Shown: piece by piece, positions 54,938 through 63,634 of the stretch
Numbering within the stretch: position 1 is the stretch's first letter
Layout of the letters: every line of letters starts with the position of its first letter
The notes under the pieces: generated by a model
The model's database searches: none
Seen by the model: the letters and a program-made list of their open reading frames with translations, nothing else
Told to the model about the DNA's origin: nothing
Made by a program: the position numbers and the translations under genes
Assembly: GCF_003063315.1 (NCBI RefSeq)
Contig: NZ_NERV01000002.1
Span: 682,001 to 746,000 of the forward strand
Direction of reading: 5' to 3'
Length of the DNA stretch: 64,000 nt
Source of the DNA: Limnohabitans sp. T6-5
Lineage (GTDB): Bacteria > Pseudomonadota > Gammaproteobacteria > Burkholderiales > Burkholderiaceae_C

Positions 54938-56357
54938 TCGCCGCCAATTCATCAAGGCCGGGTTCGTGGTACTGAGCCTGGGCCTGAGCCACTTGGCACG
55001 GGGTGCCAGCATGCTGGCCGTGCGCATCTGGCCCGCGCCTGACTACAGCCGCGTCACCCTCGAATCCGACACGGACCTCAAAACCCGACAAACCTTCATT
55101 GACTCGCCTCCCCGGCTTGCCGTGGACATCGAAGGCATGGAGCTCAATGCCGCATTGCGCGAACTGGTGGGCAAAGTGCAAGCCTCGGACCCCAACATCG
55201 CAGGCATCCGTGTGGGCCAGTTCAGCCCAGGCGTGGTGCGGCTCGTGATTGACCTGAAGCGCCCCATCGCGCCACAAGTGTTCACCCTGCAGCCTGTCGC
55301 CAACTACGCCCACCGCCTGGTACTCGATCTGTACCCCTCACAAGCGGTCGATCCGCTCGAACAACTCATCCACGAACGCGTCACCGCCAAAGCTGAAACA
55401 GCCGCATCCACGGCAGGCAAACTCCCACAAGCCGCACCCATCAACGACCCCCTGGGTGAGCTGATTGCACGGCAAGGCCTGCCTGCCGCCTTGCCGCCTG
55501 TGGCCGCATTGCCGCCTGTGGCCGCATTGCCGGCGCCAAGCACCCGCAGACAAGAATTTGAGCCCCCCGGTGCCGTGATGGACAGCCCCAACCATCCACC
55601 GCGCACAAACATCAGCAAAGCCAGCAACGCAACAGACCGGCTCATCGTGATTGCCCTGGACCCCGGCCACGGCGGTGAAGACCCCGGCGCTGTAGGCCCG
55701 GGGGGCACACGCGAAAAAGACGTCGTGCTCAAGATCGCCAAGCTGCTGCGCGAGCGCATCAATGCCAGCAGCGTGGGCGGCAGCCCCATGCGGGCCTTCC
55801 TGACGCGTGACGCCGACTTTTTTGTGCCCCTGCATGTGCGGGTGCAAAAGGCCCGGCGCGTGCAGGCCGACCTGTTTGTCAGCCTCCATGCCGATGCTTT
55901 TTTCACCCCCCAAGCCAGCGGCGCCAGCGTGTTCGCGCTCAGCCAAGGCGCGGCCTCCAGCAGCGCTGCCCGCTGGATGGCCCAGCAGGAAAACAAGGCC
56001 GACTTGATCGGGGGCATCAACCTGGGCAGCCAGGATGCACAGGTACAACGCGCCATGCTCGACATGAGCACAGCAGCGCAAATCAAGGACAGCCTGCAAC
56101 TGGGCAGCAACTTATTGCGCGAAATCGGCGGGGTGGGGCGCCTGCACAAGCCTCGGGTCGAGCAAGCCGGTTTTGCCGTACTCAAAGCGCCCGACATCCC
56201 CAGCGTGCTGGTGGAAACCGCGTTCATCAGCAACCCGGATGAAGAAGAAAAACTGCGCAGCGACGCCTACCAGCAGCAACTCACGGATGCCTTGATGCGG
56301 GGCATCCTGAATTACTTTTCACGCAACCCGCCCTTGGCGCGCAATCGGTCCATTTGA
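54927..56357 (+). CDS. amiC: N-acetylmuramoyl-L-alanine amidase AmiC-like
   Basis: A 476-residue exported cell-wall hydrolase. A twin-arginine-like signal peptide (RRQFIKAGFVVLSLGLSH), an AMIN domain near residues 35-140 (AVRIWPAPDYSRVTLES), a Pro/Ala linker with 18-base repeats (VAALPPVAALP) and the Zn amidase domain: ALDPGHGGEDPGA with His, LFVSLHADAF and SVLVETAFISN with Glu. It splits daughter cells. Order tsaE-amiC is typical. Confidence 0.94.
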   Translation: MPADRRQFIKAGFVVLSLGLSHLARGASMLAVRIWPAPDYSRVTLESDTDLKTRQTFIDSPPRLAVDIEGMELNAALRELVGKVQASDPNIAGIRVGQFSPGVVRLVIDLKRPIAPQVFTLQPVANYAHRLVLDLYPSQAVDPLEQLIHERVTAKAETAASTAGKLPQAAPINDPLGELIARQGLPAALPPVAALPPVAALPAPSTRRQEFEPPGAVMDSPNHPPRTNISKASNATDRLIVIALDPGHGGEDPGAVGPGGTREKDVVLKIAKLLRERINASSVGGSPMRAFLTRDADFFVPLHVRVQKARRVQADLFVSLHADAFFTPQASGASVFALSQGAASSSAARWMAQQENKADLIGGINLGSQDAQVQRAMLDMSTAAQIKDSLQLGSNLLREIGGVGRLHKPRVEQAGFAVLKAPDIPSVLVETAFISNPDEEEKLRSDAYQQQLTDALMRGILNYFSRNPPLARNRSI

Positions 56358-56377
56358 GCACCCAATAGACGCCAAAT

Positions 56378-56415
56378 TTGACATCTTAAAAGACATCATA
56401 TAAAATGTCTTTTAA
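56378..56415 (+). promoter_or_regulatory. Toxin-antitoxin promoter with overlapping operator
   Basis: TTGACA (56378-56383) and TAAAAT (56401-56406) are spaced by 17 bases. A perfect inverted repeat TTAAAAGACAT/ATGTCTTTTAA (56386-56396, 56405-56415) covers the -10 region, as expected for autorepression by the antitoxin. Confidence 0.75.
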
Positions 56416-56431
56416 ATTCAAAGGCGGCCCC

Positions 56432-56677
56432 ATGGACACCATCCTCAGCAAAAACAGCATCAGCGTCACAGAGCTCAAGCGCAACTACGCCAGCATCCTG
56501 GCGCAAGCCGACGACGAACCGGTAGCCGTGCTCAACCACAACCGCCCCGAAGCCTACTTGGTGCCAGCGGCTTATTTTGAGCGCCTGCTCAACCAGCTGG
56601 AAGACCTGGAAGACGCCAAACTCGTTCAAGAACGCGCCAACGGCCCCTTCATCGACATCAGCCCAGATGCCTTATAA
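56432..56677 (+). CDS. Phd/YefM-type antitoxin
   Basis: An 81-residue protein. N-terminal DNA-binding part contains SVTELKRNYASILAQADDEP and VAVLNHNRPEAYLVPAAYFE, the Phd/YefM pattern; the C-terminus (LEDAKLVQERANGPFID) would wrap the toxin. The ATG at 56432 has AAAGG upstream. An ATG at 56405 is within the operator and promoter, so is less likely. The toxin gene overlaps its end. Confidence 0.87.
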   Translation: MDTILSKNSISVTELKRNYASILAQADDEPVAVLNHNRPEAYLVPAAYFERLLNQLEDLEDAKLVQERANGPFIDISPDAL

Positions 56678-56954
56678 GCTGCGTTTTCACGAACTGGCAT
56701 GGGCCGAATGGCAAAAGCTCGACGGCAGCATCAAAAGCCCATTGAAGAAAAAACTGCTGGAAAGACTGCAAGAACCCCGGGTTCCATCCGCCGCTTTGTC
56801 GCAAATGCCCGACTGCTACAAGATCAAATTGCGCCAGGCAGGCTACCGACTGGTGTATCGGGTCGATGACGACGTGGTGTACGTGACCGTCATCGCCATT
56901 GGCAAACGCGACAAAAGCGCGGTCTACGCCACCGCCATCACACGCCTGCCCTGA
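56667..56954 (+). CDS. RelE/ParE-type toxin
   Basis: A 95-residue toxin, likely an mRNA interferase of the RelE superfamily. FHELAWAEWQKLDGSIK opens the fold; RLQEPRVPSAAL, YKIKLRQAGYRLVYRVDDDV and VTVIAIGKRDKSAVY hold basic and aromatic residues typical of the active surface. It overlaps the antitoxin by 11 bases and starts at an ATG at 56667. Confidence 0.88.
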   Translation: MPYKLRFHELAWAEWQKLDGSIKSPLKKKLLERLQEPRVPSAALSQMPDCYKIKLRQAGYRLVYRVDDDVVYVTVIAIGKRDKSAVYATAITRLP

Positions 56955-56968
56955 GGCAGGTGGCCATC

Positions 56969-57658
56969 TCACACCGGGGTAAGCTGTTGCAAAGCAGCCT
57001 GCTGGCTCGTCTGCACATCCCGGTCAAATTGATCCATGGCCGCAAGCGTCAAAGGATCGGTGGCCAGACTGGCCGCAAACTCAGGGCGCACGGTCACGGC
57101 GTGGGCACCGCCAGCGATCAGGCGCGACAGCACATCGGCCGACTTGATGCTGGCCGCCAGCAGTTGCAGGCCATCGGCTTGCACCGCCACGCAGGCCTCG
57201 ATCAATGCCCAAACATCACGCCCGTCGGCTTGCAGGCGGCCCACATAAGGCGCGACGTAGTTGGCCCCTTGCGCACGCGCCCACAGCAGTTGCACGGGGT
57301 TGGATAAACCCGTGAGCAGCGTGGGCACGCCCCAGGCTTGCACCTCGCGCAACACCGGCTGCCAGTCGGGGTGGCAAGGCAGCTTGATGGTCAGGCGCAC
57401 GCGCGCCTGCACGGCCGCAGGCAGCAGCACTTCAAGCCATTGCGCGGCTTCGCCCACATCGGCACGGGGCAGTTGCAGCATCAGCTCGGGCAAACGCGCC
57501 TCACCGGCTTGCGCCACCAGCTTCAGATAACCGGCCAAGCTGACCGGCAAACCTGCTTGCATGACCAGCGTGGGGTTGGTGGTCACGCCTTGCACCGGCG
57601 GGCAACCCGCAGACAAGGCCCATTGGCGGGCATCGGCGGAGTCGAGGTAGAACTTCAT
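56969..57658 (-). CDS. Transaldolase/fructose-6-phosphate aldolase-like protein
   Basis: A 229-residue (beta/alpha)8-type aldolase. GVTTNPTLV opens the barrel, and LTIKLP contains the presumed Schiff-base Lys (about K92); VPTLLTGLSNPVQLLWARAQ and YVAPYVGRLQADGRD follow. Short size fits the FSA/TalC group. The neighbourhood suggests a role in sugar phosphate cleavage. The start overlaps the ROK stop (ATGA). Confidence 0.83.
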   Translation of the reverse strand: MKFYLDSADARQWALSAGCPPVQGVTTNPTLVMQAGLPVSLAGYLKLVAQAGEARLPELMLQLPRADVGEAAQWLEVLLPAAVQARVRLTIKLPCHPDWQPVLREVQAWGVPTLLTGLSNPVQLLWARAQGANYVAPYVGRLQADGRDVWALIEACVAVQADGLQLLAASIKSADVLSRLIAGGAHAVTVRPEFAASLATDPLTLAAMDQFDRDVQTSQQAALQQLTPV

Positions 57659-58869
57659 GCGGCGTCCTGTTTCAAAAAAATGTCTTTGTCCGGAAAAAAC
57701 TGGCTGTGCAGCGGCAGCAACGCGCCCCCCAGCGCTCGGGCATGCGCGCCAACCTGCCCCGCCAACAGTTGCGGCTGGTGCATGCCGTCAAAACGGTAGC
57801 CAGCCAGCGCTTCTTGTGTGGCGGCCATCAGGGCGCTCATGAGCGGCGCGCCCAGCGAGCCGTCCATCACCACCGCGTCCAGGTCGAGGAATGCGGCAGA
57901 ACTCGCCACCGTCATCGCCAGTGCCTGGCTGGCCTGCGCGATCCACGGCGCGGTCAACTCGGCATAGTCAGCGTTCATGATGCCGTTCTGGTGGATCAAC
58001 AAGGGGTTGTGCCCTGCGGCCAGCAAAGCTTGCTCCAACTGCCAGCCCGAGGCTTTTTGCAGCAGTTGCGGGGGCATTCCTGAACCGCTGGACGCTAGAC
58101 CGACCGGTAAGGACCCAATCGCCCCGGCGTTCCCGCGCTCGCCGTTCATGATGTGGCCCGACAGCACCAGACCACCCCCGATGAAGGTGCCCACAAAAAC
58201 GTAAAGAAAACTGCGCACGCTGCGGCCATGGCCTTGGAGCAACTCGGCCACACAGGCGGCGGTGGTGTCTTTGGCAAACACCACCGGCAAATCGGTCAGG
58301 GCTTGCACCCGGGCTAGCAGATCGATGTGTTCCCAGCGGGCCAAGGCCTGTGCGGCTTGGCCACCCATGATGTCGGCCCACTTGTGCAGCGACAAGGGGG
58401 CCGTCAGGCCCACGCCCACGGTGCGCGGCCACAACTCGCCCATGCGTTCTTTCAGCGTTTGCAGGCCCTCGGCCATGGAGGCAAACAACTGGTCGGGATC
58501 GGGGTAGTCGTAATGCACCTCCAAGCGCTCCACGGGTTGACCGCAAAAATCGGCCACCAGCAGCTCCAGGTTGCGCCGCCCCACCTGAATGCCCACGCTG
58601 AAAGCGCCTTGCGGGTTGAGCGACAGCGGCACGGAAGGTTGGCCGATCTTGCCGCGCACCCGGTCTTGTTTGATCAGCAAACCATCGTCAAGCAAACGCC
58701 CCACGATGATGGCCACCGTCTGGGTGGACAGCTGTGTCAGGCGTGCCAGGTCGGCCTTGGGGATGGCCCCGTGGTGGCGGATGGCCTGCAGCACGATGCG
58801 CTCGTTGAACTGGCGCATGCCGACGTGGTTGGAACCACGCATGGCTGAATTCGGGGTGGCGCTGTTCAT
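57655..58869 (-). CDS. ROK-family transcriptional regulator
   Basis: A 404-residue sugar-responsive regulator: an N-terminal helix-turn-helix (AIPKADLARLTQLSTQTVAI) and a ROK kinase-like domain (VGIQVGRRNLELLVADFCGQ, TFIGGGLVLSGHIMNGERGN). The canonical CXCGXXGC zinc motif is missing or altered, as in some regulators. It likely represses the adjacent transporter, with the operator at 60191-60217. The ATG at 58869 is chosen over a TTG at 58896. Confidence 0.88.
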   Translation of the reverse strand: MNSATPNSAMRGSNHVGMRQFNERIVLQAIRHHGAIPKADLARLTQLSTQTVAIIVGRLLDDGLLIKQDRVRGKIGQPSVPLSLNPQGAFSVGIQVGRRNLELLVADFCGQPVERLEVHYDYPDPDQLFASMAEGLQTLKERMGELWPRTVGVGLTAPLSLHKWADIMGGQAAQALARWEHIDLLARVQALTDLPVVFAKDTTAACVAELLQGHGRSVRSFLYVFVGTFIGGGLVLSGHIMNGERGNAGAIGSLPVGLASSGSGMPPQLLQKASGWQLEQALLAAGHNPLLIHQNGIMNADYAELTAPWIAQASQALAMTVASSAAFLDLDAVVMDGSLGAPLMSALMAATQEALAGYRFDGMHQPQLLAGQVGAHARALGGALLPLHSQFFPDKDIFLKQDAA

Positions 58870-58900
58870 TGAAAACCTGAATGGCGTGGGTGACAAAGAG

Positions 58901-59341
58901 TTAAAGCAGGATCACGCCTTTGCAGAACAAGGCGTTGCCGTAGGCTGTGCCCTCGCCGCTTTGCACGATCAGGCTGACCCCTTTGATTTTCTCGTAAAAG
59001 GCGTAGCGCTCGACGGGCTCGACCTGTTCGGCCTTGAAACCTTCGGCCACCACCAGATCCACCACCGCCTGCTGAGCGGCTGTTCGGTGACCCTCAGCGC
59101 TGTGGCACACGCGCATGAAAGCGGCCGGTTGCGCCACGTCCACGGCCAGCGGCAACACCGACAGCACGGCGCGGCTCACGCGCTCCAGACTGTGACCGGG
59201 AATGCGCACCACCGGCTTGCCCTGGCTCAAAAAGTCGGCCGTGAAATTCGCGTCCACCACCGCCACCCATTCACCATGGCCCATGGCGCACAGGTGCATC
59301 AGCAACTCGGGCGTCAGCAGCAGGTCGATGCCTTTCAGCAT
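58901..59341 (-). CDS. RbsD/FucU-type sugar mutarotase
   Basis: A 146-residue protein. MLKGIDLLLTPELLMHLCAM and GHGEWVAVVDANF include the catalytic His of the family. RbsD/FucU enzymes interconvert pyranose/furanose or anomeric forms of ribose or fucose. The start overlaps the end of the ABC ATPase gene. Confidence 0.87.
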   Translation of the reverse strand: MLKGIDLLLTPELLMHLCAMGHGEWVAVVDANFTADFLSQGKPVVRIPGHSLERVSRAVLSVLPLAVDVAQPAAFMRVCHSAEGHRTAAQQAVVDLVVAEGFKAEQVEPVERYAFYEKIKGVSLIVQSGEGTAYGNALFCKGVILL

Positions 59342-60132
59342 GTGACGGCCTCGTTGACTTCTGAAGAGCGCAGGCTGGCCGGGTCGATGGCCCCAGTGAT
59401 CAGGCCCACGATTTCTTCGGGGCTGGTCTCGCGGGTCAGGCGGTTGCAGATGATGCGGCCCTGGCGAAAGACCCAGATGCGGTCCACCAGATCAAACACC
59501 TGGCGCAGGTTGTGGCTGATGATGATGAGCGGAATGCCCTGCTTCTTCAAACCCTTGATGATTTCTTCCACCCGGGCCGTCTCTTGCACGCCCAAGGCGG
59601 CGGTGGGCTCGTCCAGGATGATGAGTTTTTTGGCAAAACCAGCGGCGCGGGCAATCGCCACACACTGGCGCTGCCCGCCCGACATGCCACGCAGGCTTTC
59701 GGACATGTCCTGGATCTTCACGCCCGTGGTGGCGAGCATGCTGGCCGACTTTTCGCGCATGGCCTTGTGGTTCAGGATGGACAGCGGGCCCAGATTCAGG
59801 CGCGTGATCTCGCGGCCCAAAAAGATGTTGGCCGGCACATCCAGGTCTTCAGCCAGCGCCAGGGTTTGGTACACGGTCTCGATGCCCTGCTCGCGCGCAT
59901 CGAGCGGTGAGTCAAAGTTGACCTTGCCACCGTCCAACAAGATGTCGCCCGAATTGGGCTGCTCAGCCCCGGTGATCAGGCGCACAAAGGTGCTTTTGCC
60001 CGCGCCGTTGTCGCCCACGATGGCGGCGTGCTCGCCGGGCAACAGGCGAAATTGCGCATCGGTCAGGGCTTTGACGCCGCCGTAGTGTTTGGTCAGTTTC
60101 TGGATTTCAAGAACAGCTTGGGGTGTGGACAT
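59335..60132 (-). CDS. Sugar ABC transporter ATP-binding protein
   Basis: A 265-residue single-domain ATPase like FrcA. Walker A GDNGAGKST, signature MSGGQRQCVAIARA, Walker B KLIILDEPTAALG and the H-loop ISHNL are all present. Most ribose-type ATPases are two domains; this one has a single copy. The ATG at 60132 is favoured over a TTG. It is divergent from the binding-protein gene. Confidence 0.92.
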   Translation of the reverse strand: MSTPQAVLEIQKLTKHYGGVKALTDAQFRLLPGEHAAIVGDNGAGKSTFVRLITGAEQPNSGDILLDGGKVNFDSPLDAREQGIETVYQTLALAEDLDVPANIFLGREITRLNLGPLSILNHKAMREKSASMLATTGVKIQDMSESLRGMSGGQRQCVAIARAAGFAKKLIILDEPTAALGVQETARVEEIIKGLKKQGIPLIIISHNLRQVFDLVDRIWVFRQGRIICNRLTRETSPEEIVGLITGAIDPASLRSSEVNEAVTC

Positions 60133-60190
60133 GGGCAATCACTTTCACGGGGAATGGCTGCAAGCATCGCGGATTTGATGATTTCTTGCA

Positions 60191-60217
60191 TTAGTAAAAC
60201 TACTAGGTTTACTTAGT
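60191..60217. promoter_or_regulatory. Candidate ROK operator
   Basis: TTAGTAAAAC and GGTTTACTTA form an imperfect inverted repeat between the divergent ATPase and binding-protein genes. The A/T-rich TTAGTAAA half-sites resemble sites bound by ROK regulators. Confidence 0.45.
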
Positions 60218-60300
60218 CGGTTTTTTCGATTCCAATCCGTTCGCGGTCAAGAACTGCGGAGCCATGACCGACCACACCCTCAACAACGGAGATGAAACCC

Positions 60301-61266
60301 ATGATCACCAAACGCACATTCGGCCGCCTGGCCATCGCTGCAGCAGCAGCCACCCTGTTCACCTCGGCCATGGCCGCAGACGTGACCGTGGCCTACATCA
60401 CCAACGGCAACACCAATGAAGGCTGGACCCTGATCAACGGCGGCGCCAAAAAGGCCGGTCAGGCCAAGGGCGTCAAGTACATCGAGTTGGCCGCTGAAAA
60501 AGGCGAGTTGTCCAAGCAGCTGGCCATCGTGGAAGACATGATCACGCGCAAGGTCAATGCGATTGCCATCGCCCCCGTGGACTCAGCGGGCATCGCCCCG
60601 GCCATCAACAAGGCCTTGAAAGCCGGTATCGCTGTGGTGGCTGTGGACACCGGCATCAGCGGTGCCGCCATCACCTCCTATGTGGCCACCGACAACATCA
60701 AGGCCGCCAATGTGCAGGGCAAGTGGGCGGCCGAGCAAATCAAGGACGGCGATACCGTGATCTACGTGACGGGCGACCAAGGCCAGTCCACCGGCCAGGA
60801 ACGCAAAAAGGGCTTTGTGGACGCGCTGAACGCGGGCCGCAAGAACATCAAGATCGTTGAAGTGGCCACCACCTGGGACCAGACCATGGCCCAAAACGGC
60901 GTGGAAGCCGCCCTGCGTGCCAACCCCAATGCCAAGGTGATCGCCTGTGCCTGGGACGGCGGCGCTTTGGGTGCCAAGGCTGCGCTGATGGCGGCTGGCA
61001 AGAAGCCTGGCGACGTGAAAATCGCGGGCTTTGACGGCTCCCCCGGTGGCCTGGACATGATGAAACAAGGCTGGCAACAAGCCAACGCCGCCCAAATGCT
61101 GGCCAAGATCGGCCAAGTGGGTGTGGAAACCGCTGTGGCCGCGGCCCAAGGCAAGAAGGTGGAAGCCCGCATCGACACCGGCTCCTTCCTGGTGCTGCCC
61201 GCCAACGTGGACAAGTTTGCCGCCGACTCCGGCGTGGGCCAGTTCATGAAAGTCAAGGCCAAGTGA
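60301..61266 (+). CDS. Sugar ABC transporter substrate-binding protein
   Basis: A 321-residue periplasmic protein with a signal peptide ending near SAMAADV. The Peripla_BP_4 fold has VAYITNGNTNEGW, IAIAPVDSAGIAPAINKA, VVAVDTGISG, ACAWDGGALGAKAAL and FDGSPGGLDMM. Start at 60301 fits GGAG 9 bases upstream; an ATG at 60292 overlaps that site. The ligand is a monosaccharide by family; identity unknown. Confidence 0.93.
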   Translation: MITKRTFGRLAIAAAAATLFTSAMAADVTVAYITNGNTNEGWTLINGGAKKAGQAKGVKYIELAAEKGELSKQLAIVEDMITRKVNAIAIAPVDSAGIAPAINKALKAGIAVVAVDTGISGAAITSYVATDNIKAANVQGKWAAEQIKDGDTVIYVTGDQGQSTGQERKKGFVDALNAGRKNIKIVEVATTWDQTMAQNGVEAALRANPNAKVIACAWDGGALGAKAALMAAGKKPGDVKIAGFDGSPGGLDMMKQGWQQANAAQMLAKIGQVGVETAVAAAQGKKVEARIDTGSFLVLPANVDKFAADSGVGQFMKVKAK

Positions 61267-61285
61267 ACGTTTGCTGACCACCCAC

Positions 61286-61354
61286 CGTCATCGCGAGGAA
61301 CGCAGTGACGTGGCGATCCACTCACTGGATTGCCACGCTGCGCTCGTAATGACG
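61286..61354. repeat. Interspersed palindrome between binding protein and permease
   Basis: CGTCATCGCGAGGAACGCAG opens and CTGCGCTCGTAATGACG closes a 69-base imperfect inverted repeat with inner TGGCGATCCA/TGGATTGCCA. It resembles the widespread CGTCATTGCGAGGAG-type palindromes of proteobacteria. Confidence 0.8.
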
Positions 61355-61427
61355 GCCATTGACGCTGACAGTCATTGCCATAAGCGATGCCTGATCGCAG
61401 AGCCCAAAACACCTGCCTACAGGCAAC

Positions 61428-61447
61428 TGACCACCACGGGGTGGTCA
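61428..61447. other. Perfect 8-bp hairpin before the permease
   Basis: TGACCACC pairs with GGTGGTCA around ACGG. It lies 20 bases before the permease start and may affect its translation. Confidence 0.5.
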
Positions 61448-61467
61448 TTGATGAATCGAGAAAACTC

Positions 61468-62412
61468 ATGAAATCCATCACCCGCCAAGAGTGGTACGGC
61501 GCCTTTGTAGCGGTCATTGTGCTGGGCGTGCTGCTCACCTTCGCCTCGCCCTACTTCCTGACCACCGGCAACCTGTCCAACATCCTGGTGCAGGCCTCGG
61601 TGATCGCCTTGCTCGCGGGTGGACAAACTTTTGTGATCCTGACCGGTGGTGTGGACCTGGCCGTGGGCGCCCTGACAGCGCTGGCCGGTGCTGTGGCCGG
61701 TCACCTGATGATCAAGGTCGGCATCGACCCTTACCTGGCCATGGTGGTGGCGCTGGCCATTGGCGCAGCGGTAGGCCTGTTCAACGGCTACCTGGTGGCT
61801 TTTGTCGGTATTCCAGCCTTCATCGTCACCCTGGGCGGTTTGACGCTGTGGCGCGGTCTGGCGTTTGATTTGACCGGCGGTTTTGACAACGCGGGCTTGC
61901 CCGAGCCCTTCCCCTTCGTGGGCTATGGCGATGTCTTTGGCATCCCCATGCCTACGCTGATCACCGGCATCTTCTTTGTGGTGATGGCCTTCGTGTTGTC
62001 GAGCACCAAAATTGGCCGCTATGTGTACGCCATGGGCTCCAACGAAATGGGTGCCCGCCAAGTGGGCATCAACATCCGCTGGTACAAGCTGGGCGTTTAC
62101 GTGGTCTCGGGCCTGAGCTGCGCTTTGGGCGCCATCGTGCTCATGGCCCGCATGGATTCATCGAGCGGCAAGATGGCGCAGATGTTTGAGCTGGACGCGA
62201 TCGCGGCCGTGATTTTGGGCGGTACATCCCTCTTTGGCGGGCGCGGCAGCATCTGGGGCAGCTTGCTGGGCGCGGTGCTGATCACCATGATCCGCAACGG
62301 CATGAACCTGATGGAAGTCTCGCAATTCAAGCAAATGATGGCCATCGGCGCGGTCGTGATCGTCGCCGTATGGATCGACGTGGTGCGCCGCAAGCACCTG
62401 CTCAAGAAGTGA
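61468..62412 (+). CDS. Sugar ABC transporter permease
   Basis: A 314-residue inner-membrane protein of the RbsC/FrcC family with about eight to ten membrane segments (VIVLGVLLTFASPYFL; AGGQTFVILTGGVDLAVGAL; GVYVVSGLSCALGAIVLMAR). The EAA-like loop ends around GTSLFGGRGSIWGSLLGA. It forms the channel with the ATPase and binding protein. Start at 61468, following the palindromes; the frame runs upstream without homology. Confidence 0.93.
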   Translation: MKSITRQEWYGAFVAVIVLGVLLTFASPYFLTTGNLSNILVQASVIALLAGGQTFVILTGGVDLAVGALTALAGAVAGHLMIKVGIDPYLAMVVALAIGAAVGLFNGYLVAFVGIPAFIVTLGGLTLWRGLAFDLTGGFDNAGLPEPFPFVGYGDVFGIPMPTLITGIFFVVMAFVLSSTKIGRYVYAMGSNEMGARQVGINIRWYKLGVYVVSGLSCALGAIVLMARMDSSSGKMAQMFELDAIAAVILGGTSLFGGRGSIWGSLLGAVLITMIRNGMNLMEVSQFKQMMAIGAVVIVAVWIDVVRRKHLLKK

Positions 62413-62434
62413 ATCCCCTCCCCTGCTTTAGACC

Positions 62435-63364
62435 ATGACGACTTCGATTTTTGTGCTGGGCGAAGCCCTGATGGACTGCATCGCGCAGCCCGATGGCCAA
62501 TTGCGCCCCCTCATGGGCGGCAGCCCCTACAACCTGGCCCGCGCTGCCGCCTTGCGTGGCGCACCGGTCACTTACCTGAACCCGCTGTCCACCGACAACT
62601 TTGGCCAACAACTGCGTGCCCAGCTGATGAGCGATGGTGTGCAACTGCTGGCTCAACCCTCGCGAAAGCCCACTTCGCTGGCCGTGGTGCAAGTCAAGGA
62701 CGGCCAACCCAGCTACGGCTTTTACCGTGAAGGCATCGCCGACCGGGACTACAGCGTGGAGAGCGTTCTGGCCGCTCTGAAAGCAGCATCGCCCGGCATC
62801 CTGCACACCGGCTCGCTGGCCTTGGTGCCGCCCGAGCACGAGAAAGTGCTGGCCATCGTGCAAGGTGCCAAAGCCCTGGGCTGGACGGTGAGCGTGGACA
62901 TCAACCTGCGCCCCAAACTGGCTGGCCATTTGGCCGATTACGTGGCGGCCGTGCGCTCAGTCATGGTGCTGGCCGACTGGGTCAAGGCCAGCGATGAAGA
63001 TTTGGAAACACTGGGATTTGAGGGCGTCAAGCTGGCCGAGTCGGCGCGCCTGGTCGCTGAACTGCGCTCAAGCGCCATACCCGGCGCTTTGAGCCGCATC
63101 GCCCTTACCTTTGGGAGTGATGGGGCGTATCTGGACATCGACGGCCAGCACCACAGCCTGCCCGTGCCCAGCATCACCGTGGCTGATACCGTGGGCGCAG
63201 GCGACACCTTCTGGGGCAACACCTTGGCCGACTGGGCCTTGCAAACCGACGGCGCTGCTCAGCGCGTGGCTACAACCTTGGAACTGTCCATGAAAGCTGC
63301 GGCGATCAACTGCACCCGGCAAGGCTGCCAGCCCCCCACAAGAGCTGAGGTCTTGGCGTTTTAA
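62435..63364 (+). CDS. PfkB-family carbohydrate kinase (fructokinase-like)
   Basis: A 309-residue kinase. GGSPYNLARAAALRG and a C-terminal TVGAGDTFWGNTLAD with the catalytic Asp are conserved. It phosphorylates a sugar, probably the one imported by the ABC system. It is 22 bases after the permease and likely cotranscribed. Confidence 0.88.
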   Translation: MTTSIFVLGEALMDCIAQPDGQLRPLMGGSPYNLARAAALRGAPVTYLNPLSTDNFGQQLRAQLMSDGVQLLAQPSRKPTSLAVVQVKDGQPSYGFYREGIADRDYSVESVLAALKAASPGILHTGSLALVPPEHEKVLAIVQGAKALGWTVSVDINLRPKLAGHLADYVAAVRSVMVLADWVKASDEDLETLGFEGVKLAESARLVAELRSSAIPGALSRIALTFGSDGAYLDIDGQHHSLPVPSITVADTVGAGDTFWGNTLADWALQTDGAAQRVATTLELSMKAAAINCTRQGCQPPTRAEVLAF

Positions 63365-63634
63365 AAGCCCCAAGGCAAGTACCCCGAGCGAAAACCCCGG
63401 GTCCAAGCTGGCGAGACCGATAGATCCCGCATTCCGTGCGTGATGGCCAGCTGCCAGGCCATCTGATGCAATACACCCAGCACTTGATGGTGGTGGCCGA
63501 GATCGATAGCGCTCAATTCACCGCTGTGAGAATCCCACGATGGACCACACCCTGCAGCCAGTTGCGGACAACTCTTTGCAGCCGCGTGCTAAGAAAGCAC
63601 GCCGGCACGAGGTGCACTACGCTTTCATATCTGG

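Noticed and set aside
63365..63634. Intergenic stretch after the kinase gene
   Set aside because: I see no gene, RNA or clear repeat here; small open frames lack start signals and homology.
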